Source: Pseudorasbora parva (lineage: Eukaryota > Chordata > Actinopteri > Cypriniformes > Gobionidae). Taken from it: a DNA stretch of 64,000 nt. The notes below the pieces were generated by a model. The model was not told where the DNA came from. It searched no databases and saw nothing but the letters and a program-made list of their open reading frames with translations. This document shows, one piece after another, positions 10,678 to 22,990 of this stretch (positions within the stretch are counted from its first letter, which is position 1; each line of letters begins with the position of its first letter). Location of the stretch: assembly GCF_024679245.1 (NCBI RefSeq), contig NC_090187.1:21772995-21836994 (forward strand), read 5' to 3'. A program made the position numbers and the translations under genes.

Positions 10678-11799
10678 CTAAGGAGAAAATGAAAACATTA
10701 TCAGCGCTGTACAGAAACGAAAAACAACAACAACAACAAAACACATCCCTAGCCTAAGAAGCAGTACTGTCCTTAGAGAATTCTGAGTTATGTTATCAAG
10801 CTCCAAAAACAGTACCATGGCGCTTTTTGAGATTTTTGTTACTAAAATGGCTTCCTATCTGATAGTGAGGACGACTCTGAGTAATTATCTTTGTGGATGG
10901 ATGGTGTGTGTGGACAGACAGTGCTCAAATAAATCTCCTTAGCTTGTCGTGAGGAGAGAAGGCTCGCAGCCAGAGTGTGACTCAGTCTGTTCTGTAATGT
11001 TTAACTGTGAAGCCATGGGGGGACAATTTACACCCGCCAGACACAGAGGTCCTGTTTTACGAGCCCTGAAGAACATGCTGACACATCTGCATAATGTCTA
11101 TTCCATAGAGGCTTTCATTTTTACACTTTGAAAAAAAAAGAAAAAAAAAGAAAAAAAAAAGAATGACATTAAATTAAAAAATCATATAACATAATTAATG
11201 AAAATAAAATAAAATAAAATAAAATAACTAAAAATTATTTTTATTATTATAATTATTAAAACTATTTGAAACGATGTACAGCCATCTGATGCTCAGGTTT
11301 CCTCAAGTGTTGTTAGCAGTTGTACGGAACATTAAAAAGTACACAGGAATATAATAATATAATTAAATACATTTTATATTTTTGTTTATCTGATAAGGTG
11401 AATGACCCTCGGTTTTCATGTTTTATTTTTGGACTTGACTTTCGCATGTGACTTGGGTTTTATGTTATTTAATAAAACGAGATAATGGTCCTTTCTTGTA
11501 GTGCAAATAGTTGTCGGCACAATGCTAGGTTGTTGTGGGTGACTTAGCGTGATGCTATATGGTTGCAAAGAAGTTCTAATTCTTTTTTTCCATATACATT
11601 TATATACTCTTAGTATATACCATATACTCTTTGTAATGTTCTGATGAATCTTGAAGCTTAAAATTGAAGAACTTTGTGAAGTTAGCTATGAAGAAAATGT
11701 ATGAGAATTTTCTGTAACCTTAAAAACAATACATAAAAACTGCAAAAAGTGCAGGCATGAGCATACGTTTCACTGATGCCTGGTTTTACAGACATGGCA

Positions 11800-12306
11800 T
11801 AAAGGAACACACTGACTTGTTGGGACTTTACCTTATTCACTGTATCCCTCAGTGTTAGATACGTCCAAACATACCACTTTCATCTCAGTGCGTGCCATAA
11901 CTCTGTCTGACGCACACACCACTAGCCTAGCTTAGCATAAAGACTGGAGGTAAAAAGCTCCATTCTTGCCTACTTCTCAATAAGTGCCAAAATAACGGCA
12001 ATAGTTCCTATAGAGAGTAGTTCCTAATCATATCGGTGTAGAAAGTCGCAACATTTAATTTTCCGTCAGTCTTAGTACACAATGTAACTATACACATCAC
12101 AACATGTAAATAGGAAAATGTTGTCATTATTTTGTCCCTTTTTGAGCAGTAGGTTAGATGGAGCCATTTCCCTGCATTCTTTGTGCTAAGCTAGGCTAGT
12201 GGTGGCTACATAAGACAGAGTTATGGCACACACGGATATAAAAAATGGTATGTATGGACTTATATAATTCTGGGGGATAGTCCTAAAAAGTCAGTGTATT
12301 CCTTTA
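11800..12306. mobile_element. palindromic MITE
   Basis: The arms AAAGGAACACACTGACTTGT and the matching TCAGTGTATTCCTTT at the far end, plus GCCTAGCTTAGCA against TGCTAAGCTAGGC, define an inverted repeat of about 500 bp. A related end is seen at 51230-51424. Non-coding. Confidence 0.8.
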
Positions 12307-13240
12307 AACCTAATAATGAATGAGGAATAAAATGAATGAATGAAAAAGAATGTTTGAGTTGTCTTAAAGCAACATGCACTGACATATCTTGAAATTGTCA
12401 GTGCCATTGTCTCGTCTCAAGATGCACACAAGTAATGTTTATAAAAGCTTAAAAACGTAATGTCTCCCTTTGTCTATGGCTTCTTCCTGCCTACATCTAA
12501 GCCCTGTCTGTAAAACCAGGCTTGCGACTTAAATGCACAGGGGTTCAGTACAGCCCTAAAGCCCTAAAATCCCACAAAACAGATTTGTGGTGTCTAAACG
12601 AGCAGCGGATCTGACTGCTAACTATCCGAGTTTGTCAGTTTGCGACTAATTCAGTCATAGCCCATAAAAACCCTGCATTTGATGTGCGAACATGAATCTG
12701 ACAGGAATGTCTAAACAACACAGAACTAGCGGTTGTAAGACTGTATTTCTCCATACCGGGGCAGAGGGTCAGACAGATTAAAGCCCCACACTGAGACACT
12801 CAGCATTCCTACAGAGAGAACAGACCTTCACCTTATTCTGAACAAACCGTTAGGCTGCATCCCAATTAGCATACTTAAACAATACACTTAAAGTGATGGG
12901 TACCGTAAACCAAAGTTTGAGCTAAGTAAGTTTTTTAAAGTAAGTAAGTCTCTTATGCTCAACATCAATTTGTTTGTTCCAAAAATATTATTTCAAACAA
13001 TTGAAACAATTCAACAATTCAAACAATTTAAAATATATTTTAAAATGTAATTTATTCCTTTGATGTCAAAGCTGAATTTTCAGCATCATTACTCCAGTTT
13101 TCAGAGTCTCATGATCCTTCAGAAATCATTTGAATATGTTGATTTGCTGCTCTAGAAACATCAATGTTATCAATGTTGAAAACAGTTGAGCTACTTCATA
13201 TTATTGCAGAAACCGAGTCATTTTTTGCAGGATTCTTTGA

Positions 13241-13868
13241 TTAAAGGTGCACTATGTAGTATTTTTGCAGTAAATTATCCAAAAACCACTAGGCCGGTGT
13301 TATATATTTTGTTCAGTTGAGTACCTACAATATCCCAAATGTTTCCAACTATTTGTTAATTGTGAGAATTTTTTTTTTTTTTTTTGCTATTTTAACTAAG
13401 GACCGGGACGTGTCCGCATAGCGTTTGAGGAAGTCGTCTGTCAATTGCGTCACGGAGTAACGTCATATCATAATTTTCAACACACCTAAATGTATCTAAT
13501 ATGATAAACAGAGCTGCATTACCTCATAATCATGACCGGAAAGGCGGATCAGTGCAGGCACCCTGCGAATATGCCCCGTCCCGTCATAATAAAAGTCCTG
13601 GTGTTCGCGAGACGGGTATTTGTTTAACAATCGCTCCAGCGGCTTTGCTCAGCTCCACAAACACTCGGTCCTGCTCTGCTTTACACTACAGTAACGTTAA
13701 TAACCACATGCATGAATGTGATTTCTGCCTAAGTCCTATTTTCCACTAGCTGTGAGGTGAAAACCACATGTCCCAAGATCCTGCGCACAACATTTGAGTC
13801 ATCAAACTACGCCTTTGTTTTGAATAGGCGCCCTCCAGTGGACGGAAAGTTGCATAGTGCACCTTTAA
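13241..13868 (+). mobile_element. TTAA MITE ('GTGCACTATGTA' family), copy 1
   Basis: Bounded by TTAA. Its termini TTAAAGGTGCACTATG and CATAGTGCACCTTTAA form an inverted repeat. The interior is CpG-containing. The apparent frame beginning MINRAALPHNHD recurs in the inverted copy at 15683 and is repeat sequence, not a gene. Confidence 0.85.
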
Positions 13869-13964
13869 TAGAAAGTTCATAAGAACAGAATTTATTTAAA
13901 ATCTAATTTACAGTCACTTTTGATCAATTGAATGTATTCTTACTGAATAAAAGTATTAATTTAT

Positions 13965-14220
13965 TTGGTAACACTTTAGTTGAGGGTCTAATTCTAACTA
14001 TTAACTAATTGCTTATTAGCAACTTACTAGATTTGCCAGAATATTGGCTGTTTACTAGTACTTATAAAGCACATAATAATGCCTTATTCTGCATGGCCAT
14101 ATTCTGCATTCCTTAATCCTACCTAATACCTAAACTTAACAACTGCCTTACTATTTATTTGTTTATTGAGGAAAAAGTTGTAGATAAAAGTTAGAATTTG
14201 CCCCTAATCTTAAGTGTGAC
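13965..14220. repeat. 'GGTAACACTTTA' repeat, copy 1
   Basis: Starts GGTAACACTTTAGTTGAGGG and contains TTAACTATTAAC-like and CCTAATACCTAAACTTAA phrases. Copies recur at 36093-36290, 36431-36893 and around 52560-54070, all A+T-rich. Confidence 0.7.
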
Positions 14221-14280
14221 CATTTCTTTCAAAAGAACATGGTACTTAGGATGAGACGAGGACCTAGCAGCAGGAGAAAT

Positions 14281-14283
<3 letters not shown>

Positions 14284-14312
<29 letters not shown>
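14284..14312. repeat. (TG)n microsatellite
   Basis: About 14 TG units in the 6.1 kb arhgef17 intron. Confidence 0.95.
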
Positions 14313-14315
<3 letters not shown>

Positions 14316-14714
14316 ATAATTCTGAAAGACAGAATGGCACCAGCATCAAGACAGTACAGACACTAACAATGTAAGACTTGGGGGTTGAGACAGTTTGGCG
14401 TCCATGTCAACTAACAAGCCTACAACCTGCACGTCATCCCTTTAGGATGGAAAACAAACACCTGCTAGACGTCAACACTTCTGTCAGTACCTTTAGAGAG
14501 CAGATGACCGAAGCTGAGAGGCTTCAGCCTAATGTTCACACACTCTCTGAGTGAATCGCTGGCTAACTGAGCCACCCATGTGTTAGTAACACTCAAATGA
14601 GAGGCCAATCGTCAACAAGAGAAATGTTATTAATGCAAAAATAGTGGGTAGACCATTACAATTTCTCTTGATTATAGCAACAATTAACACTTTGTTCATA
14701 AATTGTTTCTAAAC

Positions 14715-14890
14715 CAGGGAAAAAACAACTGTCCTGCAGAGGTTAGCTCCAACTTGCCTCAACACACTTACCGGGAAGGTTTTAGTATGCCTAGTAAGAT
14801 GTTGATTAGCTGGTTTAGGTGTTTAATTGGGGTTGGAGCTGAACTCTGCAGGAATGTGGTCCTCCAGGAGCAGGATTGGACACCCCTGCG
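14715..14890. mobile_element. short palindromic MITE
   Basis: CCTGCAGAGGTTAGCTCCAA near the left is matched by TTGGAGCTGAACTCTGCAGG near the right. The right end reads GGATTGGACACCCCTG. This resembles a very common cyprinid repeat. Confidence 0.7.
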
Positions 14891-15200
14891 TGTAAGCATT
14901 AGCGTCTATTACCTTAAAATTCAGTTTTTTAAAATGTATTTAAAGGTCCATGGGTTTTCTGCAGCAGCTTTAAGGTCTTCACATTTTACATTGATAGAGA
15001 ACCATCACAAATGTGCCTCTTTAGCACAAGGGGATGCAGGGACCGGCATGTATACCCACTGGAAAAAAATTCTAATTAAAATCTTTTTTATTTTTTCCAA
15101 AATTCCATTTGAATGTTTCCCGTTTAATTATTCTAGATACAATTTTAATGGTTTAATTGTATATTCTAATAAAAAGAACTGTATTACGATTTTAACATAT

Positions 15201-15613
15201 AGGGCCTTATCATACACCCAGTGCAATGCAAAGCAAGTGTTTTTTTTTTTTGTGCTAGTTTCAGCCCGACACGGACATTTTCATGTACAGCTCCACGTTG
15301 TTTATATAGCAAATGCACTAGCCCATGCGTGAGCTGGTCTGAAAACAAGGTGTCTCCAGACAGCAGCACACAACATTTTTAAAATAATACAAATAAAAGA
15401 ATTCTGCACCTGGCTTTTAAAGGGAATGAGAGATGAGACTCTGATTGGTTTATTGCACACTACTCCCAAAGCACACCCATGACTCATTAAGAGAATAGGT
15501 ACAACCTTTTTGGACCATCATTAAACTAGCAAAAGCGGATTTGGACATGTGCACTAAGTGCACCTGCGCCATGCGCTTTAGACCATGTGCTCAGATCATT
15601 AAAATAGGGCCCT
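15201..15613. mobile_element. MITE with 'TAGGGCC' ends
   Basis: The left end is TAGGGCCTTATCATACACCC and the right end AAAATAGGGCCCTGA, with GCGCTTTAGACCATG inside. Non-coding. The ends are imperfect, so exact limits are uncertain. Confidence 0.5.
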
Positions 15614-15682
15614 GACAGTACCCCATTACATTTTTTTCTACAAAAATGTTGTGATGTCTATTTAGATTTTATGATTTGAATA

Positions 15683-16240
15683 TTAAATCTGCACTATGTA
15701 ATTTTTCCATCCGCCAATTCAAAACAAAGGCATAGTTTGATTTTGCCAAATGTTTGAGCTCAGAATCTTGGGACATGTGGTCTTCACCTCACAACCGGTG
15801 GAAAAGAATCAGGACAGGACGCATGATAGGGTCAGGATCGGGCAGAAATCATGGTCATGGATGCGGTTATTAATGTTACTGTAGTCTGAAGCAGAGCAGG
15901 ACTGAGTGCTAAGGAGCTGAGCAAGGCCGCTGGAGCGATCATTTTTGCGCAACACAAGGCCTGCGAGCAACGGGTCTTTTATTATGACTGGATAGTCGCA
16001 GGAGCCATTTCTGCTTTTCCAGTCATGATTATGAGGTAACACAGTTCTGTTTATCATATAAGATACATTTAAGTGCTTTTAAAATTATGTTATGACGTAA
16101 CTCTGTGCGTTCGCTCAGCGGCTGCTGTGAAACTTGTTGCCAGTAAAGCGTTTCTGCAAAATAAAACCGAAGGTAATGCAGATATGACGCAATTGACAGG
16201 CGACTCTCAGACGTCCCTAAGTACTGACTAAGTCATGTAC
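15683..16240 (-). mobile_element. TTAA MITE ('GTGCACTATGTA' family), copy 2, inverted
   Basis: Starts TTAAATCTGCACTATGTAAT and carries, on the opposite strand, the same interior phrases as 13241-13868 (CATGATTATGAGGTAAC, GACGCAATTGACAG). The right end has decayed. With copy 1 it makes a head-to-head pair about 1.8 kb apart. Confidence 0.7.
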
Positions 16241-16772
16241 AACATAGGTTTACAGTTCAAACTAAATCATGGATGCAAAATTGTGTGATATAATGATTTA
16301 ACAAACATTAACAAACATTTTTTTTTACTTTTTAGAAACTTTTATTTTGACGGATTTAGTGAAGAACTTTTTTTTCTGTTTCTGTGTGTATCTGATGATT
16401 TTCTTCGCAAATGTTATGGTGATAGAGCGTTTGACTGGTAAAGTGACTTTTAAATCAACTCTGTACAACATGCAGACATCATATTTCTATAGCAGTCTTT
16501 TTGTGCTTTAATATTCACAGACACTTGATTAAGTGCACGACTCTACTTTTGATTTATTCATCCAAATTCATTGCGGAAATCATAGGGCCCTAAAATGAAT
16601 ATTTAATTGTCAATAAAATGTAATTCAGGGAACAGTCATTCTAATATTGAATTCTACTCGGGTCAGGGTATGCAAATTGGGACACTGCATTAGTATTTTC
16701 AACATAACCTACTATGATTTGGGATGCTGTTCTTACACACAAATAGTAATCAAACTGGGATTAGGAACTCAC

Positions 16773-16955
16773 CGACTGAATGAGCACATGTCCGATAGTC
16801 TGTTTGTCATGCCACTGGTTAACACAGTCCAGCACCTGCTCCAGGAACTGCTCATGATGTTCTAGTATCTCAGGGATCTGGTAAAACATCTCATCTACCA
16901 GGGACGGATCACAGAGAGGGGAGTTCTCCGGGTGCTTGAGGGGCTTCATGTAGCC
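16773..16955 (-). CDS. arhgef17: arhgef17 exon: DH domain
   Basis: This exon has 61 codons, phase 0 at both ends. It begins GYMKPLKHPENSPLCDPSLV and ends IGHVLIQS. It covers DH helices after the first conserved block, including the stretch DEMFYQIPEILEHHEQFLEQ. The acceptor is GTCTCAG and the donor TCG|GTGAGTTCC. It continues directly from the exon at 19761 across a 2.8 kb intron. Confidence 0.95.
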
Positions 16956-17814
16956 CTGAGACCACAACAACAGAGAGAGACAGAGATAATGTGCAGTTTC
17001 ATCTACATGAAACAACTCTTACCTTTTAGTACCGAATAAATTATAATCAATATATTCATCACAGTTCATTACAGCATTAATGGCTGAAATTAAAAACTGT
17101 TTGTCAGAAACCTTTAACATCGGAGTGTGTTTGACAGACTTAGACCATAAACAGAATATGCAATAATAAATAAAAAGGACTATGTAATAAAAAGTAATAT
17201 GCATATAAAAGTATATAGGAATATGCATTAATAATGACATAATATATGCATGTTTTTGTGTTTGCATGTGGTGGTCTGGGACAGTCTTTGAGTAAGGGAA
17301 ATGCCTGACTCCCCCTTTGGGACGTAAACTGTGTCGCATCAAATGCCGACAAACATTCGGCTCCTCTTCCTTTACTGTCAAAAACAAGGATGTTTTAAAA
17401 CCATCTCACTTATTTATTCATTTAAACTAGTCAACATTAATTGTCATTTGCAACCCATTTTACTTCCATAAAATGATGTATTAATGGGTAAATGATATAA
17501 ATATGTGTATTGTTTGTACTTGCACCTAATTTTGTATATTGGTGTTTGTACATTTCTTTACTTACCTTTATGAATCTGTATTTATTAGCATCACTGCTAT
17601 TTGTTTTTATTGTATTATTTATTGTTTTTCTTTTCTTATGCTACATGTATAAAAAAATATTTTAAAAAAATGCAGACTAGAAACAAGAACTACAACAAAC
17701 TTAATAAAATATACAAATAACTTTAAATATGGTGCACTTTGAGATTTAAAACTTTGCAGGATGTTTTAATTCACTTAGAACTATATTACACACTACATGA
17801 AAGGTCATCTTCAA
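16956..17814. other. arhgef17: intron sequence, nothing recognised
   Basis: Non-repetitive to weakly A+T-rich intron. Short open frames here have no coding character. Confidence 0.6.
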
Positions 17815-18560
17815 AAATCCATCCAACCAAAAAAATATCCTGGCTCTTCCAAGCTTTATAATAGGAGTGAATGGTAACTGAGATTTTGCAGCACAAAAAA
17901 AAAAGCGCATCCATCCATCATAAAAGTAATCTATACGGCTCCAAGGCCTTCTGAAGTGGTGTGTTTTGTTAGAAAAATACCCATATTTATAACTTTATAA
18001 ACTATAATCCATGGTTTCCGGTAAAGGCCATGCGAGAGTCTAGTTCCAGCAGAAGAATGACCTCTGACCCGACTCATGACGTATGCTGTAGGAGTATCAT
18101 AAGCTTAGGTGAGAGTCGACACCTCTGGCGGTTCAAATAAATAAAGCAAGGCAAAAAACTCAAGCTTCTGCGACATTTCTCTTTAGAAATTCTAATTCAT
18201 GACCGGTGTGTTTTGCTCTGTCCTCTATGCTTCCGCATTTGTCAATACATCGGGTCAGAGGTCACTTTTCCGCCCGAACTAGACTACCGGAAACCAGTGA
18301 TTATAGTTTATAAAGTTATAAATATGGATATGTTTCCTTACAAAAAGGATTGCTTCACTTCAGAAGGCTTTTATTAACCACCTGGAACTGTATGGATTAC
18401 TTTTATGATGGATGCGCTTTTTTGGGCTTCAAAATCTTGGGCTCTACTCGCTCTCATTACAAAACTTGAGCCAGTTGTGCTTGGATGAAAGAAGAAAATC
18501 ATATACACCTAGGGTTGCTTGATGGTGAGTAAATTATGGCATCATTTTTGGGTGAACTAA
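17815..18560. mobile_element. long palindromic MITE
   Basis: TTATAACTTTATAAACTATA at 17990 pairs with TATAGTTTATAAAGTTATAA at 18302, and GGTTTCCGGTA pairs with TACCGGAAACC. The outer part (TATCCTGGCTCTTCCAAGC, and TTTTTGGGTGAACTAACCC at the far end) is related to 63276-63717. Confidence 0.75.
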
Positions 18561-19760
18561 CCCAAAACTGTTATTTAGGATGCAGATTTTTTTGTAGACT
18601 ATTTTTCCCCCATAGTATTTAGCTGCAACAAAACGTTTTGCCTCAAGACACAGAATAAATATGTTTGAATACATGTTTTCATCTACCTGGTATTAGAAAC
18701 TGGGAGCAGATAAGCAGACTCGGAATCAGAATTGTTACAATTCAAACAATACACAACCCTACTTAACATACATAACATCCCTTATATAAAAATACAAATA
18801 AAGTTATGTTACCATGGTACGGTAAAATCATATACTATGGTATTCACATCGTACAACTTGGTATCACCAACAGTATGCCAAAAAAGCATGTTAATACCAA
18901 AGTACATGTTCAAAAAAACAGGTCAGATGTTTTGACTAGCATACATCTAGCCAACGCTTTTCAAGAGCCTCAAACGTCCTAAAACGTGCCTGGAGACACA
19001 CCGCTCCTGTGATAAACCGCTCATCTGTCATCCGTCCATCATGCACCTTTCCGCACCTTCCTCTAGATCTCCCCATCGACACCTGTAAGGTGATAAACCT
19101 GTGCTTGTGCCTCTCTCTCATTGTTGGCCCAATTGTACGGCATTCACATGTAATGATGTTGACTGGAACACAATCATTTACTCCCAAAGATAAACCGTTT
19201 CTTTTAACACAAAATGAAAGTATAAATGCTGTTGAGAATTGCTCCGTAATGGGGGCCATTTTGGAGGGGCACTGCCCGCTGTTCGTTCACCTTGTTGCCA
19301 GGGAAACAAATGCAGCTGCTGGAATAGATTGTTATGAGTCAGGAGAGATTGGAAAAGATGATGATTTGTTTCTCTCTTTTGCTTATTAAACTCAGTATGC
19401 GGCTTCCGCTCACGCTCTTACAGTACCATCATGTTTCAGGTTGTTGTTCTCTATTAACGTCAAACCATGAGATTTATCCAAGGTCTGCAAATGACTTATG
19501 GTATGAATAATAATATTAAAAGCTGGTTGCATAAACAAAAAATTCAAACACATTAACATACAAAGCTTTTTAGTGATAAACGTTACGCAACATACTTGGT
19601 TTGGCCATTATATTTGGTGTGATGATTGTCGATATTATGGAATTGTTTTTAGTTTGAGTATGTGCATTTACTGTCCCCAGAAGCGAGTTCAAATAATAAA
19701 ACCTTCTATGGCATTCATTTAGACTGCTACATGAATGTATGTGTGTGTTTTGGTTCATAC
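18561..19760. other. arhgef17: intron; unique-looking block at 18936-19440
   Basis: A degenerate 'ACCATGGTA' minisatellite lies near 18800-18920. From 18936 to 19440 the sequence is not obviously repetitive and is less A+T-rich, with open frames on both strands of up to 126 codons that match nothing I know. It could be a conserved non-coding block near the DH exon. Confidence 0.4.
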
Positions 19761-19838
19761 CTGAATGAGTGTGCGCAGGGCATCGACGTAAGATTGTTCT
19801 GTGTCCAGTAAAGTCATCATCACATGTCTTCTCATGTC
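19761..19838 (-). CDS. arhgef17: arhgef17 exon: start of DH domain
   Basis: This 26-codon exon opens the Dbl-homology domain, with MTLLDTEQSYV followed by ALRTLIQ, the first conserved helix that contacts the Rho GTPase. The acceptor reads TTTCTACAG and the donor CAG|GTATGAAC. Both ends are phase 0. The upstream exon is not adjacent: the known long N-terminal exon is missing, and the nearest candidate partner is at 35295-35480. The exon is too short to stand out as an open frame and was placed by homology and splice sites. Confidence 0.93.
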
Positions 19839-20149
19839 CTGTAGAAAGAAAGATGCCAATAAAACATAATGCACGTCACATATATCACATTTACAAAATA
19901 AAAAATATCTATGACAGATATATGCAGATACAATCCTGAGGACTTAAGTATACACAAAACTTCAACATACTTACACATACTAACAATAATAACCATAGTT
20001 TTGACCTAAATACTACTAAGAGCTTTTCGAGGTTACTTTTTTACAACTTCTAACCTTTAAATTATCAAAAACTTGCATGGATGATTCCTCAAATCATGTC
20101 TTGTTATGGAGATGCTGTTAATTTACTAAGCATTACAAATAATTTTCAC
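19839..20149. other. non-coding, nothing recognised
   Basis: Sequence just upstream of the DH exon. A+T-rich with no repeats seen. Confidence 0.5.
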
Positions 20150-21210
20150 CTGCTCGACCATAAAAAAGCTCAAATCTGAATTTAGTGCATACCCAATTGG
20201 AATCCGGATCAAGTGTGAATGGGATTTTTTTTTACAAATCCGTTTTCGGGCTATATTCCCATGTGGTTTGAAATCCCATTCCACATTTCTGGAAATCTGT
20301 TATAGTAAAACCACTCTGATTAGAATTTGCCTGGTTTATGTCATTTTCTCACACTGCGTAAAACATTTATGTTTAAGAAAAGTCACATAATTCAAATTTC
20401 AAATTTTCAAAATTCAGACCAAAATGTATGACCAGAAATGCGTTTTGAATGGTATTTCAAACCACATATAAATGTAGCTCCAAACGGATTTGTAATCATG
20501 TGATTTTTGGCCGTTCAGACTTGCTAAATATGATCAGGTATGCACAAAATCAGATTTGGACTGACAGTCTGAACGGAGCCAAAAAAAATAATAATTCCAC
20601 AGTCCAAATCAGTCCAAACTGTTGTGCATATCCGATTGGAATCCGTTCACATTTAGCAAGTGTGAATGGCAAAAAAGAATGCTATTTTTATGAATCCGTT
20701 TTGAGATACATTGTGGTGCGTTTCTGGAAATCCGTTTTAGCCTGACCGATCAGATTTCGCATGGTTTATGTGACACGTTAAATGGAAACATGTCAGCCTT
20801 TGTTACAGGAAACATGCTGAAAATCCCTGCAGAACGTTTTGTTGCAAAGTTCAAGACGTTTAGAAAATGACAATATATCGGAGACATGCCTCATAAGGTT
20901 CTGATGCTGCCTCAGAAGACATAGTAGTCCAGCGCGACAGCTTCATATTGTCATGTTGTAAATAAGACAACATCTTAATGTTGCTGCTCTTTTTGCCTTT
21001 GGTTAATGCCTACCAACACAATGTCATTGCCATACAAAAATAATAATAAATCAATGCAGATATTCAGGAAAATGAAAGAGCGGCACAGGACACACAAATC
21101 GGATTGGAACAGTTGTGATACACAGTGCGGAGAGTCAATACTTTTAGATTAGATTCCAAACGAATACACAAATAATCGGATTTGGACTGATACATGTGAA
21201 CATAGCCCTT
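20150..21210. mobile_element. inverted-repeat element with 'AATCCGTTTT' phrases
   Basis: The phrase TTGGAATCCG...GTGAATGG...AATCCGTTTT occurs near 20198 and again near 20636, with reverse copies (AAACGGATTTGTAATC near 20477, GTCTGAACGG near 20567, CAAATCGGATTGGAAC near 21095). This looks like nested or composite palindromic DNA elements. Non-coding. Confidence 0.55.
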
Positions 21211-22599
21211 GAGAACAAAAGATCAGAGAGACTCTTCACTTAGGGTAGAGCAAAAACACATAGCAACCACCCAGAACACCCTGGCAACCACAAAATATGG
21301 TAAAAACACTCAGGACACTTCAGCAACCTCTTAGAAACACCCGTGCAACCATTTACATTACTGTAATGCTGGTTTTACACAATATTTACTCAAGTTTCTT
21401 AAGGAACATTATCTAATACTCAATAGGATTTCAAAGCAGTCAAGAATTGCATTATGATATTTCGGTTGCTATAGTAATTATTTTGTAAAGGAAACACAAT
21501 TTATAATGAAGTGCTAATCAAAATAAGAGCTTCCTGTTTACTAGTCTGTGTCAACCACTGAGCCAAATATGTGTATGTTTCCATCTAAGAGAAGATAACC
21601 TTCACTAACCGCTGTGAACCAGCCCTGACCGACACTACCCAACAAACACATCTGAGCGAGCGAGAGAGAGAGAGACGTTTAAAGAGAAAAACTGATAAAG
21701 GACAGGATGTGCACTGTTCTTTTGTGGTTAAGTTTGTTAGCCAGCATCCGGTGTCCTGCGTTACAGCTCTCCTCTGAAAGGCCTAGATCCAACACGCAGT
21801 GTAACGTGGATGTAATTGGTAAAGGAAGTCACGTGCAGCGAATGCTACCCAAAGTCACGTATACCATGAAACGGGCTGAAGGAGAGCAAATGTTCTAGGA
21901 TTCCTCCAAATAGACAAAGTTCATGCTTTAAACTAGAGGCTCTATCTGTTTACAGAAACACTCGTACGATTCAGAAGAGTTTATTTCTGAAAGGATGTCA
22001 GTAACATCCCACGTAATGATTACAAAATCAGAACTTAAAAAATTACTTCATAAAAGGTCATCTTGTTCAGTCTGAATGAAACGGCATGCAAGAGATGCAC
22101 AAGACCGAATATAGGGTTGTGCTTAAGTTTATATACCCCTTGCAGAATCTGCCCTTTTTTATTTAGCACTGTCTTGAAGCTGTTTGGAAGTAACAGATGT
22201 TATACAGTCCACAAACTAAGATAATGAATTTAGTGTGAAGATTCAAGATCTCATAAATTATGAGGATCTTGCTGGAAAGTGACTGAAACATGGGAAAGCG
22301 AAGAATGTGCAGGATCTGGAAGATTTTTCTGAAGAACAATGGGAAGTTTAACTGCTTAGGACAAACAAGGGACTCATGAACAGCCATCACAAAACAATAA
22401 AAACAGTCATGGATAATTCAAGCAACGGCACAGTATTAAGATTCAAGGGTATAATTTTTTTTTTTTTTTAAATAAATACAGCTATTATTTTGTCTTGTAA
22501 ACATCTGTTAGGTGAAACAACTTATTCAGGAGTCAGGACAGTGATAAAAAACAACAACAACATACACATTTTATGATTTTTCTTGTTTTGTAAATTAAA
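21211..22599. other. non-coding; minisatellite traces
   Basis: A degenerate 'AGCAACCACC' minisatellite lies at about 21255-21350. The rest shows no gene. Poly-T and (AAC)n runs occur near 22455 and 22550. Confidence 0.5.
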
Positions 22600-22990
22600 G
22601 GAAGTGTATGTAAGATTGTGGCCAAAACTGGTACTGCAATTACTTTCAAATGACTGTAGAGCTGTGTATCCCCTCTCCCACTCCCCCTGACGCGAGGTTG
22701 CCAGATAGGCTGCAGGATCCAGCAGGAACGTTTTTTAGCTGCAGCTGTGGTAACTAGATCAGAGCTGGCAACCCGGATGCCGAAACACTACTGACTTTGT
22801 GATTGGTCGATAGGTGGAGGGCGGAGCTTCAGGCCAAATCACAACATATCAGATGAGGGCTGCAACAAAAACTTTTAAATGACAATATCCTGGCCGGACT
22901 ACTGTTGTTAGTGAAAGAAGTATTAGAAATTAACATGATTTCTTAATGTCTAATCAGTGACATATCAGGGCCATTTTATGATTAATTGAA
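22600..22990 (+). mobile_element. MITE ('GGAAGTGTATGTAAG' family), copy 1
   Basis: Starts AAAGGAAGTGTATGTAAG. It includes GGCAACCCGGATGCC, GGAGGGCGGAGCTTCAGGCC and ATATCCTGGCCGGACTA. The reverse complement of the same block is nested at 36465-36750. Confidence 0.75.

Noticed and set aside
13501..13749. Frame starting MINRAALPHNHD, with a similar one on the other strand at 15809-16057.
   Set aside because: Both are inside copies of the same MITE; the similarity comes from the repeat.
14703..15332. Longest plus-strand frame (209 codons) outside simple repeats.
   Set aside because: It runs across a palindromic MITE, A+T-rich DNA and another MITE. No domain or splice logic.
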